Assembly (NCBI RefSeq): GCF_016863615.1
Contig: NZ_BOPF01000032.1
Coordinates: forward strand, 62,001 to 126,000
Source of the DNA: Virgisporangium aliadipatigenens
GTDB taxonomy: Bacteria > Actinomycetota > Actinomycetes > Mycobacteriales > Micromonosporaceae
Direction of reading: 5' to 3'
DNA length: 64,000 nt
The notes under the pieces were generated by a model. The model saw only the letters and a program-made list of their open reading frames with translations. It searched no databases and had not been told where the DNA came from. This document shows, piece by piece, positions 41,441-49,925 of the stretch (its first letter is position 1; every line of letters starts with the position of its first letter). Both the position numbers and the translations under genes were made by a program.

Positions 41441-42337
41441 ATGCCGAATCCCGACCCGAGCCGGATCACCGCCGCGCTGTGGTACTTCGCCGAAAGCTGC
41501 CTCGCGATGCAGCCCGGCACCCAGTACGGCGGCACGTTCGCCGACAAACCCGGATACCACAACACCCGTAACAACCTCATCAACCAAGGCCGGAGCAACG
41601 ACTACTCGATCCGCCTTGCCGCCGACCGTGCCGGACCGGGCGACAAGTGCGCCGCGTTCGACTGGACCTTCCCCGACGCCCAGAGCGGGAAGTACGGCAC
41701 GATCATCCGCTACGGCGAACGAGTCCGGAACGCCTACCGGACAAGGGATCCACGCCTGCACGGCTGGCGGGAAGTCCTCATCCAAGCCGACTGGGACAAC
41801 GCCGCCGAAGGGTTCGACTTCACGAGCTGGAGCGAACGGACGCCGGACGACTCCCACCTGTGGCACGGCCACTTTTCGTGCCTGCGGCAGTACCTCAACG
41901 ACATGACCGTCATGCGCGGCATGTTGTCCATCCTGGTCGGCGAAAGCCTCGACACCTGGCGCGCCGGCCTGTCCCGATACGGAGGACCCAACGTGGCCGA
42001 ACTGACCGACGCCCTCGCCCGGCAGATCCACAACGCCGACACCTACCTGTGGCGCGGCCTCACCCAACTCGACGACGTGGTGCCGGACATCAAGTCCGCG
42101 ACCGGCACCGGCACCATCACCAACGAGTTCGCGCGCCAGTTCAAGCGGCTCGTCGCCGACGTCAAGGACCTGAAGAACCGGCCGCCGGTGACCGTCGACG
42201 GCGCCCAGGTCGCCGCGGCCCTCATCGCCGATCCGACGTTTGTCAACGCCCTGTCCGCCGCAATCATCGAGCGGCTACCGAGCACCGGCGACGTCGCCGC
42301 CGAACTCGGCCGTCGCCTGTCCGCCACGAACGCCTGA
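41441..42337 (+). CDS. Putative endolysin/tail lysin, M15-like
   Basis: The ATG at 41441, after GAGGAG, gives 298 residues. The first about 170 residues have an M15/VanY-like pattern: DKCAAFDWTFPDAQSG with a metal-binding Asp and DDSHLWHGHFS with an H-x-x-H-x-H set. The C-terminal part is helical, ending in ADPTFVNALSAAIIERLPSTGDV, a segment seen in phage structural or lysin tails. It lies between the tail tip and holin genes. A peptidoglycan carboxypeptidase/endopeptidase role is likely but not proved; no separate wall-binding domain is seen. Confidence 0.65.
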   Translation: MPNPDPSRITAALWYFAESCLAMQPGTQYGGTFADKPGYHNTRNNLINQGRSNDYSIRLAADRAGPGDKCAAFDWTFPDAQSGKYGTIIRYGERVRNAYRTRDPRLHGWREVLIQADWDNAAEGFDFTSWSERTPDDSHLWHGHFSCLRQYLNDMTVMRGMLSILVGESLDTWRAGLSRYGGPNVAELTDALARQIHNADTYLWRGLTQLDDVVPDIKSATGTGTITNEFARQFKRLVADVKDLKNRPPVTVDGAQVAAALIADPTFVNALSAAIIERLPSTGDVAAELGRRLSATNA

Positions 42338-42353
42338 GCAAAGGAGGATCCCG

Positions 42354-42710
42354 GTGCCGGTCGCCGAGCTACTGATCGCCGTGGCCGGCACCGGCACCGT
42401 TACCACCCTCGCCGGTGCCGCGATCGGGCACCTCACCGGACGCCGCCGGCTCCACGCCGAGACCGCCCGCCTGCACGCCGAACGCACCGCCCTGCACGGT
42501 CAGGCCGCGCACGCCCTCGCCGAAGCGGCCGGAGTCCTCGCCGACGAACTGCGCAACGAACTCGAACGCCTCACCGACGACCTACGCGAAGCCCGCCAAG
42601 CACTCAGCGACGCCCAGACCGAGGCATCACACCTGCGCGTCGAGCTGGCCGCCGCCCGCGCCGAGATCGCTCGCCTCCAAACCCACATCGACCACCTCGC
42701 CCGCCGCTAA
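42354..42710 (+). CDS. Membrane-anchored coiled-coil protein near lysis genes
   Basis: A GTG at 42354 after AAAGGAGG gives 118 residues. A single N-terminal hydrophobic helix (PVAELLIAVAGTGTVTTLAGAAIG) is followed by about 85 residues of coiled coil (LRNELERLTDDLREARQALSDAQTE). This layout suits a holin accessory or spanin-like role, but none is established in this group. It overlaps the convergent small gene by 4 bp. Confidence 0.6.
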   Translation: MPVAELLIAVAGTGTVTTLAGAAIGHLTGRRRLHAETARLHAERTALHGQAAHALAEAAGVLADELRNELERLTDDLREARQALSDAQTEASHLRVELAAARAEIARLQTHIDHLARR

Positions 42711-42943
42711 ACCTCCGGTCGGCTCAGGTCATCGAGCCGGCGCCATCCGGTTCCGGCGACGAGTTTGGTCAACACGTCGCGAGCCTCGTCCTCGGTGGCG
42801 AACTCACCCAACGTCGAGCGGCCCGCCCGCCGCGCCTCGACCTCCCACAGGCCGCCGGCCCCGTTGTACCGCAACCACACATCGCGCCGGCCGCCCGTGC
42901 CCCAGTTGCCATTCCACCAGTGCTCCCGCGTCTCCACGCCCAC
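42707..42943 (-). CDS. SOS-controlled small hypothetical protein
   Basis: A 78-residue protein rich in Trp, Arg and Glu (REHWWNGNWGTGGRRDVWLRYN; EFATEDEARDVLTKLVAG). The pattern of a short beta sheet then an acidic helix is like small DNA- or protein-binding modules; no family recognised. It is read from a clear promoter (TTGACC-17 bp-GATACG) containing a LexA box, and the GTG lies about where transcription should start, so the mRNA is probably leaderless. It may act in induction. Confidence 0.6.
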   Translation of the reverse strand: MGVETREHWWNGNWGTGGRRDVWLRYNGAGGLWEVEARRAGRSTLGEFATEDEARDVLTKLVAGTGWRRLDDLSRPEV

Positions 42944-42945
42944 AC

Positions 42946-42974
42946 CGTATCGAACACACGTTCTAGCAGGTCAA
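42946..42974 (-). promoter_or_regulatory. LexA-controlled promoter of the 78-residue gene
   Basis: On the minus strand, TTGACC (42974-42969) and GATACG (42951-42946) are 17 bp apart. Between them lies CGAACACACGTTCT (plus strand 42951-42964), 13 of 14 matches to CGAAC-RNRY-GTTCG. LexA bound here would cover the promoter. Transcription would start close to the GTG at 42943. Confidence 0.72.
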
Positions 42975-43005
42975 GCCCAACACACCGTACCGAAAGGATC
43001 ACCCT

Positions 43006-43248
43006 GTGAACGACAACCCGACCGCCGTCGGCGCGACCATCTCCGCCGCCACCAAGGCCGTACTCCTCGCCCTCATCGCCACCGGCGTACTGCCCTGGAC
43101 CGACCTCCAGGTCGCCGCGGTCGCGCTCGCCATCACCGCCGTCGTCGACCTCGCCGTCACGTTCGGACTCATCCGCCCCCGCGTCACGCCGGTATCCGAT
43201 CCGCACGACAACGACGGTCGATCGCTCATCTCGATCACCAGCCTCTAA
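43006..43248 (+). CDS. Putative holin
   Basis: A GTG at 43006, after AAAGGA, gives 80 residues with two hydrophobic segments (KAVLLALIATGVLPW and VAAVALAITAVVDLAVTFGLI). The hydrophilic C-terminus is charged (SDPHDNDGRS). Size and layout fit actinophage holins, and the gene follows the lysin region and precedes a strong terminator that closes the late operon. No sequence signature proves it. Confidence 0.65.
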   Translation: MNDNPTAVGATISAATKAVLLALIATGVLPWTDLQVAAVALAITAVVDLAVTFGLIRPRVTPVSDPHDNDGRSLISITSL

Positions 43249-43258
43249 AACGCGGACA

Positions 43259-43305
43259 CAGCGGCCCCGTTCGCTTCCCATCCGGGAGGCGAGCGGGGCC
43301 GCTGT
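43259..43305 (+). terminator. Strong terminator of the late operon
   Basis: CAGCGGCCCCG (from 43259) pairs with CGGGGCCGCTG (to 43303), extended by CGC/GCG, around a loop of about 14 bases, then TTCGTATTT. It lies ten bases after the holin stop and marks the end of the phage core. Confidence 0.8.
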
Positions 43306-43385
43306 TCGTATTTGCGCGACGTCTGGACTGGATCCGGTAATGGCTCCTCAGCCGATAACTTGCACGTCCGAACGGCCGCCTGTTC

Positions 43386-43835
43386 CTATGTGTCGCAGGC
43401 GATCCCGTCGCCGTCGCGATCCAGCCCAGACCGATAGCCGGGCTGCCCCTTGTACAGCGGCGCCTTACCCGCCCGGCGGACCTCGTCGCAGTTCTTGTAG
43501 TACACCGACCCGCCACCGGTCGTCGCGGGCGGAGCGGGCGGGCGGCCCGTGGTCGCCGCGGGAGCAGGCGGGCGGCCCGTCGTCGCCGCAGGAACTGCGG
43601 CCGGGTTCGTTGCTGCCGCGCCGCCGGTCGGGCTCGTGCTGGCAGCGGGCTCGATGGCCGCGGCCGGCGCGGTCGTGGGCGCCGTGGTACCCGCGGGCTT
43701 CGGCGTCTTGTCCTCCGGTTCGCCAACGACCGCCCCAAAGACGGCGCACACCGCGCAGAGGGCTAAGACCCCGCCCGTGATCGACAGGACGATCGTCAAA
43801 GGCTTGGGAGCGGTTCGTGCCCGTGGAGTAGTCAC
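43386..43835 (-). CDS. Excalibur calcium-binding domain protein, membrane-anchored
   Basis: A 149-residue protein with an N-terminal membrane helix (LTIVLSITGGVLALCAVCAVF), a Thr/Pro/Ala linker and a C-terminal Excalibur domain (YYKNCDEVRRAGKAPLYKGQPGYRSGLDRDGDGIACD) holding the D-x-D-x-D-G-x-x-C calcium motif and two conserved cysteines. It would display the domain outside the cell. It is the first gene of the right-hand cargo. Function is unknown beyond calcium binding. Confidence 0.85.
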   Translation of the reverse strand: MTTPRARTAPKPLTIVLSITGGVLALCAVCAVFGAVVGEPEDKTPKPAGTTAPTTAPAAAIEPAASTSPTGGAAATNPAAVPAATTGRPPAPAATTGRPPAPPATTGGGSVYYKNCDEVRRAGKAPLYKGQPGYRSGLDRDGDGIACDT

Positions 43836-44013
43836 CGGCGCACCGTACGGCGAAGACCGAAACTGTTCTGTCCAGTTTCCACACTGCGCAGCAAATCGAG
43901 CCCTTCGACGAACGCATCGAGGCTGGTGGTGCCAGCAGACTGTGCCGCTGGCACCGACGTCCCGAGCGCGGCAGGGATAGCCCTGCCAAGCGATGCGCTC
44001 GGGGACGCCTGGG

Positions 44014-44673
44014 CTACCCAGGCAGGTAGGGCGCAGCCTCGACTTTGGCGCGGCCGGTGGTGTAGGTCAGCAGGTCGGCGAGCTGCGGCTCCAGGAACGG
44101 TGCCGCAACGGCGGCGAACAGTTCGTAGTTGTTCATCCGCTCGGTGAGGTCGGGCCTGTCGCGCCATACGGTTGTCGGGTCGCCGCCCTTGTCCCGCATC
44201 CGCGCGCCGTGTTGAAGGACGGTGCCAAGGATGACAGCTTGGTCGGCTGCGCTCACCGACAGCGTGTCGACGTGCACGTCGAGGAGTTCGGGTCCCACCG
44301 GGCGCGCATCGCTGTGTTCGTGCCGTAGCTCCCGCACGACCCGCATGGTGTCCTTCCCGAAGTGCCCTTCCAGCTCCTCGGTCAGATCAGCGAAGTCGTC
44401 CACGAGGCGCGCAGCGTCGTGCAGGAGCGCGGCGACGATCAGGTACTGCGGGAGCCGGTACACGTGCTTGCGTAGCACGGAGGCGAGCTGGATGACGTGG
44501 CCGAGGGCAGGGCTGCCGTCGAGGGGGATGCCGGAGGACCACGACTGTGCGAGGGACAGCGCGTCTCTGACGAGCGGTTCTTTGGGCAGGATCCCCACGG
44601 AACGGACCTCACCGCGTTGCCCCGCACGCTCGGGACGGGATTGCTTCCCGTGGCGTGGTGTTGGTGCCGGCAT
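44014..44673 (-). CDS. HD-domain phosphohydrolase, SpoT/MESH1-like (copy 1)
   Basis: The ATG at 44673 (MPAPTPRHGKQS) gives 219 residues. The HD core matches the hydrolase half of RelA/SpoT: LIVAALLHDAARLVDDFADLTEELEGHFG, then VRELRHEH and SAADQAVILGTVL. The usual ED pair after HD and the Lys in ADK are changed, so activity on (p)ppGpp is uncertain. It follows a paralogous gene by 109 bp in the same direction. Confidence 0.72.
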   Translation of the reverse strand: MPAPTPRHGKQSRPERAGQRGEVRSVGILPKEPLVRDALSLAQSWSSGIPLDGSPALGHVIQLASVLRKHVYRLPQYLIVAALLHDAARLVDDFADLTEELEGHFGKDTMRVVRELRHEHSDARPVGPELLDVHVDTLSVSAADQAVILGTVLQHGARMRDKGGDPTTVWRDRPDLTERMNNYELFAAVAAPFLEPQLADLLTYTTGRAKVEAAPYLPG

Positions 44674-44782
44674 GGGTGCCTCCAGTCGGGTCCGTAGGTG
44701 GGGTGCGATGACGGGCAGCCCGGGGCACGAGCCGGGCTCGATCGATGAGCTGCCCGTCATCGCGGCGCGCGGCGGGCGCGCC

Positions 44783-45382
44783 CTACCCTCGCGGCGGGGC
44801 AGCCGTGAGGGAGTTGGTGTGCTGGCCGGCTTCGGTGGCCGCCCAGTCGGTGACGTGGTGCAGTTCCTCGGCGAGGCGGTGCGGTAGACGCGGTTTCGCG
44901 GCTGCGGCGAATGCGTTGAAGTAGGGCACGCGGGCCACGAATTTCGGCCTGTCGCGGAAGTATGCGGCGGTGTCGCCGGAGTGCGTAGCGCGGCGCAGGA
45001 TGGACGTGAGGCTGGCGACCTTGTCGGCCGCGCTGGCGTACACCGTCCAGTCGCTGAGCCCGTTCAGGTCGGGCTCGGTGCTGTGGTCTAGCGCGACGTG
45101 TTCGGCCTCCAGCCCGCGCACGGTCTGAGCGACGGCGGGGCCGAACCGGTTGGTCAGCAGCTCGTCAAGGTCTGTGTCGGTGGGCGCGAAGTACGGGGCG
45201 TCGTGCAGCAGCGCGGCAGCCACCAGTTGCGACGGTGCGGGGTCGAGCGTGCGGGTCAGGACGGTAGCGACGCGCACGGCGTGGGCGATGGCCGGCGCCT
45301 GGTCGATGACGTGGCCGTCGCACCACGTGCGGGCAAGGCGGAGAGCGTCGGCGACGAGTGGGTGGCGGGGTAGAGAGCCCAT
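44783..45382 (-). CDS. HD-domain phosphohydrolase, SpoT/MESH1-like (copy 2)
   Basis: The 199-residue paralogue of the next gene. The core reads LVAAALLHDAPYFAPTDTDLDELLTNRFGPAVAQTVRGLEAEH, aligning with SpoT-type HD hydrolases. ASAADKVASLTSIL keeps the conserved Asp-Lys that copy 1 lacks. The C-terminal YFRDRPKFVARVPYFNAFAAAAKP is shared with copy 1. It is divergent from the gene at 45431. A role in nucleotide turnover (ppGpp or NADPH-like) is inferred from the family. Confidence 0.75.
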   Translation of the reverse strand: MGSLPRHPLVADALRLARTWCDGHVIDQAPAIAHAVRVATVLTRTLDPAPSQLVAAALLHDAPYFAPTDTDLDELLTNRFGPAVAQTVRGLEAEHVALDHSTEPDLNGLSDWTVYASAADKVASLTSILRRATHSGDTAAYFRDRPKFVARVPYFNAFAAAAKPRLPHRLAEELHHVTDWAATEAGQHTNSLTAAPPRG

Positions 45383-45430
45383 GGTCCGCTATCTACCTTT
45401 CTGTGCTGTTTGGTACTACGGTGTGCGGTC

Positions 45431-45889
45431 ATGAAGCGCGGCCAGCGATCCGCCTCTTGGGAGGCCGACACCTGCGCGGTGTGCCCGGCCCAGCTCCTCG
45501 GCGCGGGCGAGTTCGACGTCACCGACCGGCCCGGCCGTGACTCCCGCTACGAGCCGACCGCCGGCTACCGGGTCAACGCCGTTACCGCCGCGCCCACGTG
45601 CGTGCACCCGTACCGGGTCGGGCTGATGCCCGGGGCGTACGCCAGCACCAACGCCCCGCTGCCCCAGGCGTCCCCGCCACCAGCGCCCGAGCCAGCGCAT
45701 CTGGAGCTGCCGACGGACGCCGATGACCTGGAGGGCTGGTGCATCGCGATGCTGCGGGTGGTGGAACCGGAGGAGATGGCCTCCGCACTGGCGCGCGCGG
45801 AGGCCACCGCCGTTACCCGCTTCCCGGCCCGCCAAGTCGTGGCGGTGCTGCGGAAGGTGTGGGCGAGTGAGCTAGCCCGCCAGCACTAG
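45431..45889 (+). CDS. Hypothetical cargo protein
   Basis: The ATG at 45431 (MKRGQRSASWEADTCAVCP) gives 152 residues; a GTG at 45422 is possible. A CxxC pair near residue 15, a Pro-rich linker and an acidic helical C-terminus (DLEGWCIAMLRVVEPEEMASALARAEATAV) are seen. No family recognised. It is divergent from the HD genes and its end overlaps the convergent gene by 18 bp. Confidence 0.55.
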   Translation: MKRGQRSASWEADTCAVCPAQLLGAGEFDVTDRPGRDSRYEPTAGYRVNAVTAAPTCVHPYRVGLMPGAYASTNAPLPQASPPPAPEPAHLELPTDADDLEGWCIAMLRVVEPEEMASALARAEATAVTRFPARQVVAVLRKVWASELARQH

Positions 45890-46474
45890 CCGGGCGGCCT
45901 CACCGGTGAAATCGATGCTGTGGCTGCGACCGTCGCGGCCGATACCGACGGTGGCGTAGCGCTGGTTCAGGATCTGCAGCCGGCTGCGGGTGGTCGCGGC
46001 GTCGATCCAGTAGCGCGGGTTCGGCTCACCCCAACCGGCGGCGAGGTAACACCGGTGGGTGTAGTCGCCGGGGTTCCAGCCGAAGCGTTCCTGATCGGTC
46101 ATGTGCACGAACCGGATCCCGAGCGCGGCGGTCATCCGCTGGCACAGCGTGTACTGCGCGAGGACGGCATGGACCATCTCGTCCACCGGCGCAGAAACCA
46201 CCAGCTCGGCGGCATGTTCGTCGCCGTCGGTCAGTTCGAACACCGCCGACTTCAGTGCCAACACGCGCATCGCCTCGTCGAACAGCGGGCCGGTGTCGGT
46301 GTCGAGGTTCCACGAGGCGATGATCGGGTATCCGGTGAACGTTGCCCAGCAGTCGGTGTAGCGGCGCGCGGAGTCGCCGAGCCGCTCATAGTCCGGGTGG
46401 GCCTTCAGCGCGTCGAGGATGTCGTTGGCGCGGGCGGCGACTTCGGCCGGCGCGGGCAGAGTGGTCATGGTCAT
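45872..46474 (-). CDS. Hypothetical cargo protein
   Basis: The ATG at 46474 (MTMTTLPAPAEVAAR) after AAGGAG gives 200 residues. It is a mixed alpha/beta protein (RYTDCWATFTGYPIIASWNLDTD; EHAAELVVSAPVDEMVHAVLAQYTLCQRMTAALG). No family recognised. It stands downstream of the GPP34-APC-GNAT-HTH operon and may belong to it. Confidence 0.55.
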   Translation of the reverse strand: MTMTTLPAPAEVAARANDILDALKAHPDYERLGDSARRYTDCWATFTGYPIIASWNLDTDTGPLFDEAMRVLALKSAVFELTDGDEHAAELVVSAPVDEMVHAVLAQYTLCQRMTAALGIRFVHMTDQERFGWNPGDYTHRCYLAAGWGEPNPRYWIDAATTRSRLQILNQRYATVGIGRDGRSHSIDFTGEAARLVLAG

Positions 46475-46606
46475 GTGGTTGATCTCCTTGTCTAGCAACG
46501 CTTTCCGGAAGGCTGATGTGGGTCACAGGTCCGTCATGGCGGCTCCGTTCTGCGGCGCACAGGGCCGCCGCATCCGTCGCTCGTCGGGCGTAGCGCCCCA
46601 GAGCGT

Positions 46607-46864
46607 TCATGGCGTCTCGGTACGCCCGGTGGTGGGAAGCGGGTGTGGGTGCTCGCGGGTCCGTACACCGCCGCGTGAGCGCAGCGCGATGCCGGAGTCG
46701 CGGAGGATGCGGTGCACGAAGCCGTAGGAGCGGTCCAGCTCGTCGGCGATCGCCCGGATCGACATCTTCTGGTGCCGGTACATGTGAACGAGCTTCTTGG
46801 TCATGGCGGCCCGCGCATCGCCGTAGAGGCGCCTGTGCCGTGACGGCTTACCGATCTGTGTCAT
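46607..46864 (-). CDS. Helix-turn-helix protein
   Basis: The 85-residue protein has one clear HTH: KKLVHMYRHQKMSIRAIADELDRSYGFVHRILRDSG, like resolvase- or Hin-type recognition helices, followed by an Arg-rich tail. Its ATG overlaps the GNAT stop. Probably a DNA-binding regulator of the cassette. Confidence 0.75.
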   Translation of the reverse strand: MTQIGKPSRHRRLYGDARAAMTKKLVHMYRHQKMSIRAIADELDRSYGFVHRILRDSGIALRSRGGVRTREHPHPLPTTGRTETP

Positions 46865-47478
46865 CCCAGGCCGCCGTCGGGGTCGGTCGGCTCGCGCTGC
46901 ATTGGGAACATCTCCGGGCCGCCGCGGGGCAGCAGCAGCCGGCGGCCGGTGTCGAGGAAGCCGTGCCGTAGGTAGAGGCGGCGGGAGCGTTCGTCGGATG
47001 CTTCGAGGTAGGCCGGCATCCCGAGCAGGTCGAGCTGGCGCAGGTGGTCATCGAGCAGGGCTGTACCGAGGCCCATTCGTTGCAGGTAGGGCTCGACAGC
47101 GAGGAATGCGAGGTGATGATGCGGCTCGCTGGGGTGGTGCTGCTCGAATGCGTCGTCTAGGGCGCGGAAGCGGTCCAGGTGACGGCCGCAGATTTCGGCT
47201 AGGCGTTCGTCGTAGCCGTCGATCGGCGGCAGCGGCTTGTCGCGGTGGAACCACACCGCCGCGCCCTTGTCGGCGAAGACGGTCCACACCTCGCCGTGGC
47301 GAAACGCGTGCTCGACGATCAAGGTGAACTGCTGGGCAAGCAGCCGCTCACGTTCTTCCTCGTCGTTCGGCACGAGCCATTCGGCGACAGCCATCTTCGC
47401 GAAGGCCCCGGCGATCCTTCGGGCAACCATGTCGGCCTGAGCCGGCTCCGCCCGCCGGACGGGAAGCATGGACGTCAT
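46861..47478 (-). CDS. GNAT-family N-acetyltransferase
   Basis: A 205-residue acetyl-CoA-dependent acetyltransferase. The acetyl-CoA site is seen in FLAVEPYLQRMGLGTALLDDHLRQ (the R/Q-x-x-G-x-G/A motif), followed by PAYLEASDERSRRLYLRHGF. The N-terminal half is helical and suited to substrate selection. Its ATG overlaps the permease stop and its stop overlaps the HTH ATG, so it is in one operon with them. Substrate unknown. Confidence 0.85.
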   Translation of the reverse strand: MTSMLPVRRAEPAQADMVARRIAGAFAKMAVAEWLVPNDEEERERLLAQQFTLIVEHAFRHGEVWTVFADKGAAVWFHRDKPLPPIDGYDERLAEICGRHLDRFRALDDAFEQHHPSEPHHHLAFLAVEPYLQRMGLGTALLDDHLRQLDLLGMPAYLEASDERSRRLYLRHGFLDTGRRLLLPRGGPEMFPMQREPTDPDGGLG

Positions 47479-48980
47479 CAGGCCACCGCCCGATGCACAC
47501 CGACCGACGCGTCAACCGTGAGAGCGGCTTTCGCGCCGGCCCCGATGCGCTCGTAGACCTCCGGGCGCCAGACCTTGAGCATCAGCCCGACGATGATGCC
47601 GAACACGGCCAGGCCGGCGAACCCGGCGGCCGGTGTCCACCGCAGCGGCCCCGGGACGCCGAGCAGGACGTCGAGGTTCGCGATGGCGCAGGCCGAGATG
47701 ACCAGCAGCGCGGCACAGGACAGCACGGGAGCGATCACGGCCTGCCACACATTCTCCTCATCACGTTCGCGGATGAAGAACGCGAGGACTGAGACCGAGG
47801 TGGTGGTAATCAGCAGAAGAACGCCGACGCCGCCGCTGGTCCCGCACCAGAAGAACAACTGCACCAACGGGTCCCAGCCCATCGCCGCGTACGTGAGGAT
47901 GACCGCCAGGCCAAGGACGCTTTGGGCGAGGGAGCCGGCGACCGGCGCGTTCGTCTTCTGCCACACCTTCCCGAATATGCGAGGTAGGACGCCTTCGCGG
48001 CCGAGGGCGAAGATGTAGCGGCCGGTCGTGTTGTGGAACGAGATCATCGCCGCGATCACCGAGGTCAGGAACAGCACCGAGCCGATTCCGGCGACCGTGG
48101 CGCCCAGGTGGGTCGCCGCGAGGTCGAAGATCAGCCCAACTGATTTGTCCTTCGCGGCCTGGACGACGTTGTCCGGGCCGACAACAACGGTGATCGCCCA
48201 CGACGACACCGAGTACAGACTCATCAAGATGCCGACGGACAGGTACGTCGCGATCGGCACGGTGCGTTGCGGGTCGCGGGACTCCTCGGAGAACGTCGCC
48301 GCCGATTCGAACCCGACGAACCCGAGCACCGCGAGGGCGAACGTGGCGCCGACCCCGGGGTTCGCCAACGTTTCCGGGTTGAGCGCGGCGAACGACATCA
48401 CACCTTCGAACGGATGCAGCAGGTTCGCGGCGTCGAACACGACGATGACCACGATCTCGGATACCAGCAGCCCGGCGAGGACTTTGCCGTTGACGTCGAC
48501 CCGCAGCACCCCGAGGACCGCCACGAGTGCCCACGACATCAGCGCCACGAGATACCACGGCACCGTTACGCCGAGCATCGCCAGGACCGGCTCTGCCGCC
48601 GCGCCGACCGCCCCGTAGAGGCCGACCTGAAGCGCGTTGTACGACAGCAGCGCCACCCATGCGGCGCCGACACCAGCCGGGCGGCCGAGGCCGCGGGCGA
48701 TGTAGGCGTAGAACGCCCCGGCGTGCTCGATCCGGCGGGCCATCGCCACATAGCCCACCGAGAACAACATCAGCACGACGCCGATGACCAGGAACGCCAC
48801 CGACAGCGCGATGATGCCGGTCACCGCCCACCCGGTCGTCACCACACCGGCCACGACCGTGAACGGCGCCGCCGCGGACAGGACGAAGAACACCACCGCC
48901 CACACGCCGAGCCGGTCGCGGGCCAACGTCTGCGCCACCAGGTCGCCGACCTGTGGACGAGGAAACTCAATCGTGGACAT
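47478..48980 (-). CDS. APC-family amino acid permease
   Basis: A 500-residue membrane protein with about 12 to 13 hydrophobic helices. The APC signature is seen in VFFVLSAAAPFTVVAGVVTTGWAV, GAFYAYIARGLGRPAGVGAAWVALLSYNA and FGFVGFESAATFSEESRDPQRTVP. It would import an amino acid or amine. It lies between GPP34 and GNAT genes in one operon; a transporter gene as prophage cargo is unusual. Confidence 0.88.
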   Translation of the reverse strand: MSTIEFPRPQVGDLVAQTLARDRLGVWAVVFFVLSAAAPFTVVAGVVTTGWAVTGIIALSVAFLVIGVVLMLFSVGYVAMARRIEHAGAFYAYIARGLGRPAGVGAAWVALLSYNALQVGLYGAVGAAAEPVLAMLGVTVPWYLVALMSWALVAVLGVLRVDVNGKVLAGLLVSEIVVIVVFDAANLLHPFEGVMSFAALNPETLANPGVGATFALAVLGFVGFESAATFSEESRDPQRTVPIATYLSVGILMSLYSVSSWAITVVVGPDNVVQAAKDKSVGLIFDLAATHLGATVAGIGSVLFLTSVIAAMISFHNTTGRYIFALGREGVLPRIFGKVWQKTNAPVAGSLAQSVLGLAVILTYAAMGWDPLVQLFFWCGTSGGVGVLLLITTTSVSVLAFFIRERDEENVWQAVIAPVLSCAALLVISACAIANLDVLLGVPGPLRWTPAAGFAGLAVFGIIVGLMLKVWRPEVYERIGAGAKAALTVDASVGVHRAVA

Positions 48981-49030
48981 AACGGACTCCGAGGGGCAAC
49001 AGAGGGGCAGAAAAAGATCAAGAAAGAGGG

Positions 49031-49729
49031 TTAGTGCGGGGCGAGGACCTGGCCGGTTTTCACCTGGCTCACGGCCTCAAGTACTTCGGTCAGGTTCGGT
49101 GTCAGGCACGCGCGGACCCGGCCGAGTTCGGCCAACGCCGCGGGGCGAGTCATCCGGTCCCACAACACGGTCTCGGTCAGACCAAGGAGGTCGACGAGGC
49201 TGGCCAGCATCACGTCGGCGGAGGACAGCGGATCGGCCCCGCCGTGCGAGTACGGCATCAGCCGATACGCCAACCGAAGCCCTGGCGCCGCGACCACGTC
49301 CTCGCGGCCGACCGTCTCCCAACCCGATCGGCTCCGGCGCACACCCCACCGCGGCGCCTTACGCACCAGACCGCGACGCTGCAACCGCTTCGCGACCTCA
49401 TCGACCGCCGACGTCTCCCAAAACCGCACCCAGGTCGACAAGTCCTGATGCTGCGGCTGCGACAACATCGTGTCCAACACGGAATGCGCCAACGCATCGC
49501 GTGGCGGCTCGCGACGCTCCACCTTCAGCACACCGTTCTTCGCCGAGATGTTGCCGAACAGCACCAGCTCCGCCAGCAACGAGCCAGCCAGCCCGGACGC
49601 CAACACGCGCGAGTGAATCTCGCACCGACGGGTCTTCTGGTGCGCCACAAGGAAGAGGTCACCGGCAAGAAGCACAGGGCTCGCCTGGTCGGCCGGTTCG
49701 GTCCTGGGCCATGAACGCCCTGTATGCAT
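49031..49729 (-). CDS. GPP34-family phosphoprotein
   Basis: The ATG at 49729 follows AGGAGG and gives 232 residues. It matches the bacterial GPP34 (GOLPH3-like) family: VLLAGDLFLVAHQK, then LLAELVLFGNISAKNGVLKV, and the C-terminal DVMLASLVDLLGLTETVL. Eukaryotic members bind PI4P, and bacterial ones have no fixed role; they are common in actinomycetes. First gene of a leftward operon divergent from the XRE-TPR gene. Confidence 0.82.
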   Translation of the reverse strand: MHTGRSWPRTEPADQASPVLLAGDLFLVAHQKTRRCEIHSRVLASGLAGSLLAELVLFGNISAKNGVLKVERREPPRDALAHSVLDTMLSQPQHQDLSTWVRFWETSAVDEVAKRLQRRGLVRKAPRWGVRRSRSGWETVGREDVVAAPGLRLAYRLMPYSHGGADPLSSADVMLASLVDLLGLTETVLWDRMTRPAALAELGRVRACLTPNLTEVLEAVSQVKTGQVLAPH

Positions 49730-49873
49730 GCCCGCCTCCTGCCTTCGCCTGGTTCGCCCACGATCGACGCCGAAACCCAGTAGAGCTACCGTCGTATGGC
49801 AGCGGGGCAGATAACGAAACGCACATCTACCCCGCGCTACCCAAGAGCCTTACGGTTAGTGCCAACAGAGTCA

Positions 49874-49908
49874 CCGTTTCGCTGTTTCCGAAACGGGTTA
49901 CCGAAACG
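49874..49908. promoter_or_regulatory. Operator-like repeats between GPP34 operon and XRE-TPR gene
   Basis: CCGTTTCG (49874-49881) and CGAAACGG (49889-49896) form an inverted repeat, and CCGAAACG recurs at 49901-49908. They lie 18-52 bp upstream of the XRE-TPR start (49926), within the divergent gap. The regulator itself is the likely ligand. Confidence 0.5.
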
Positions 49909-49925
49909 CTGGAAGGGGCCAACAC

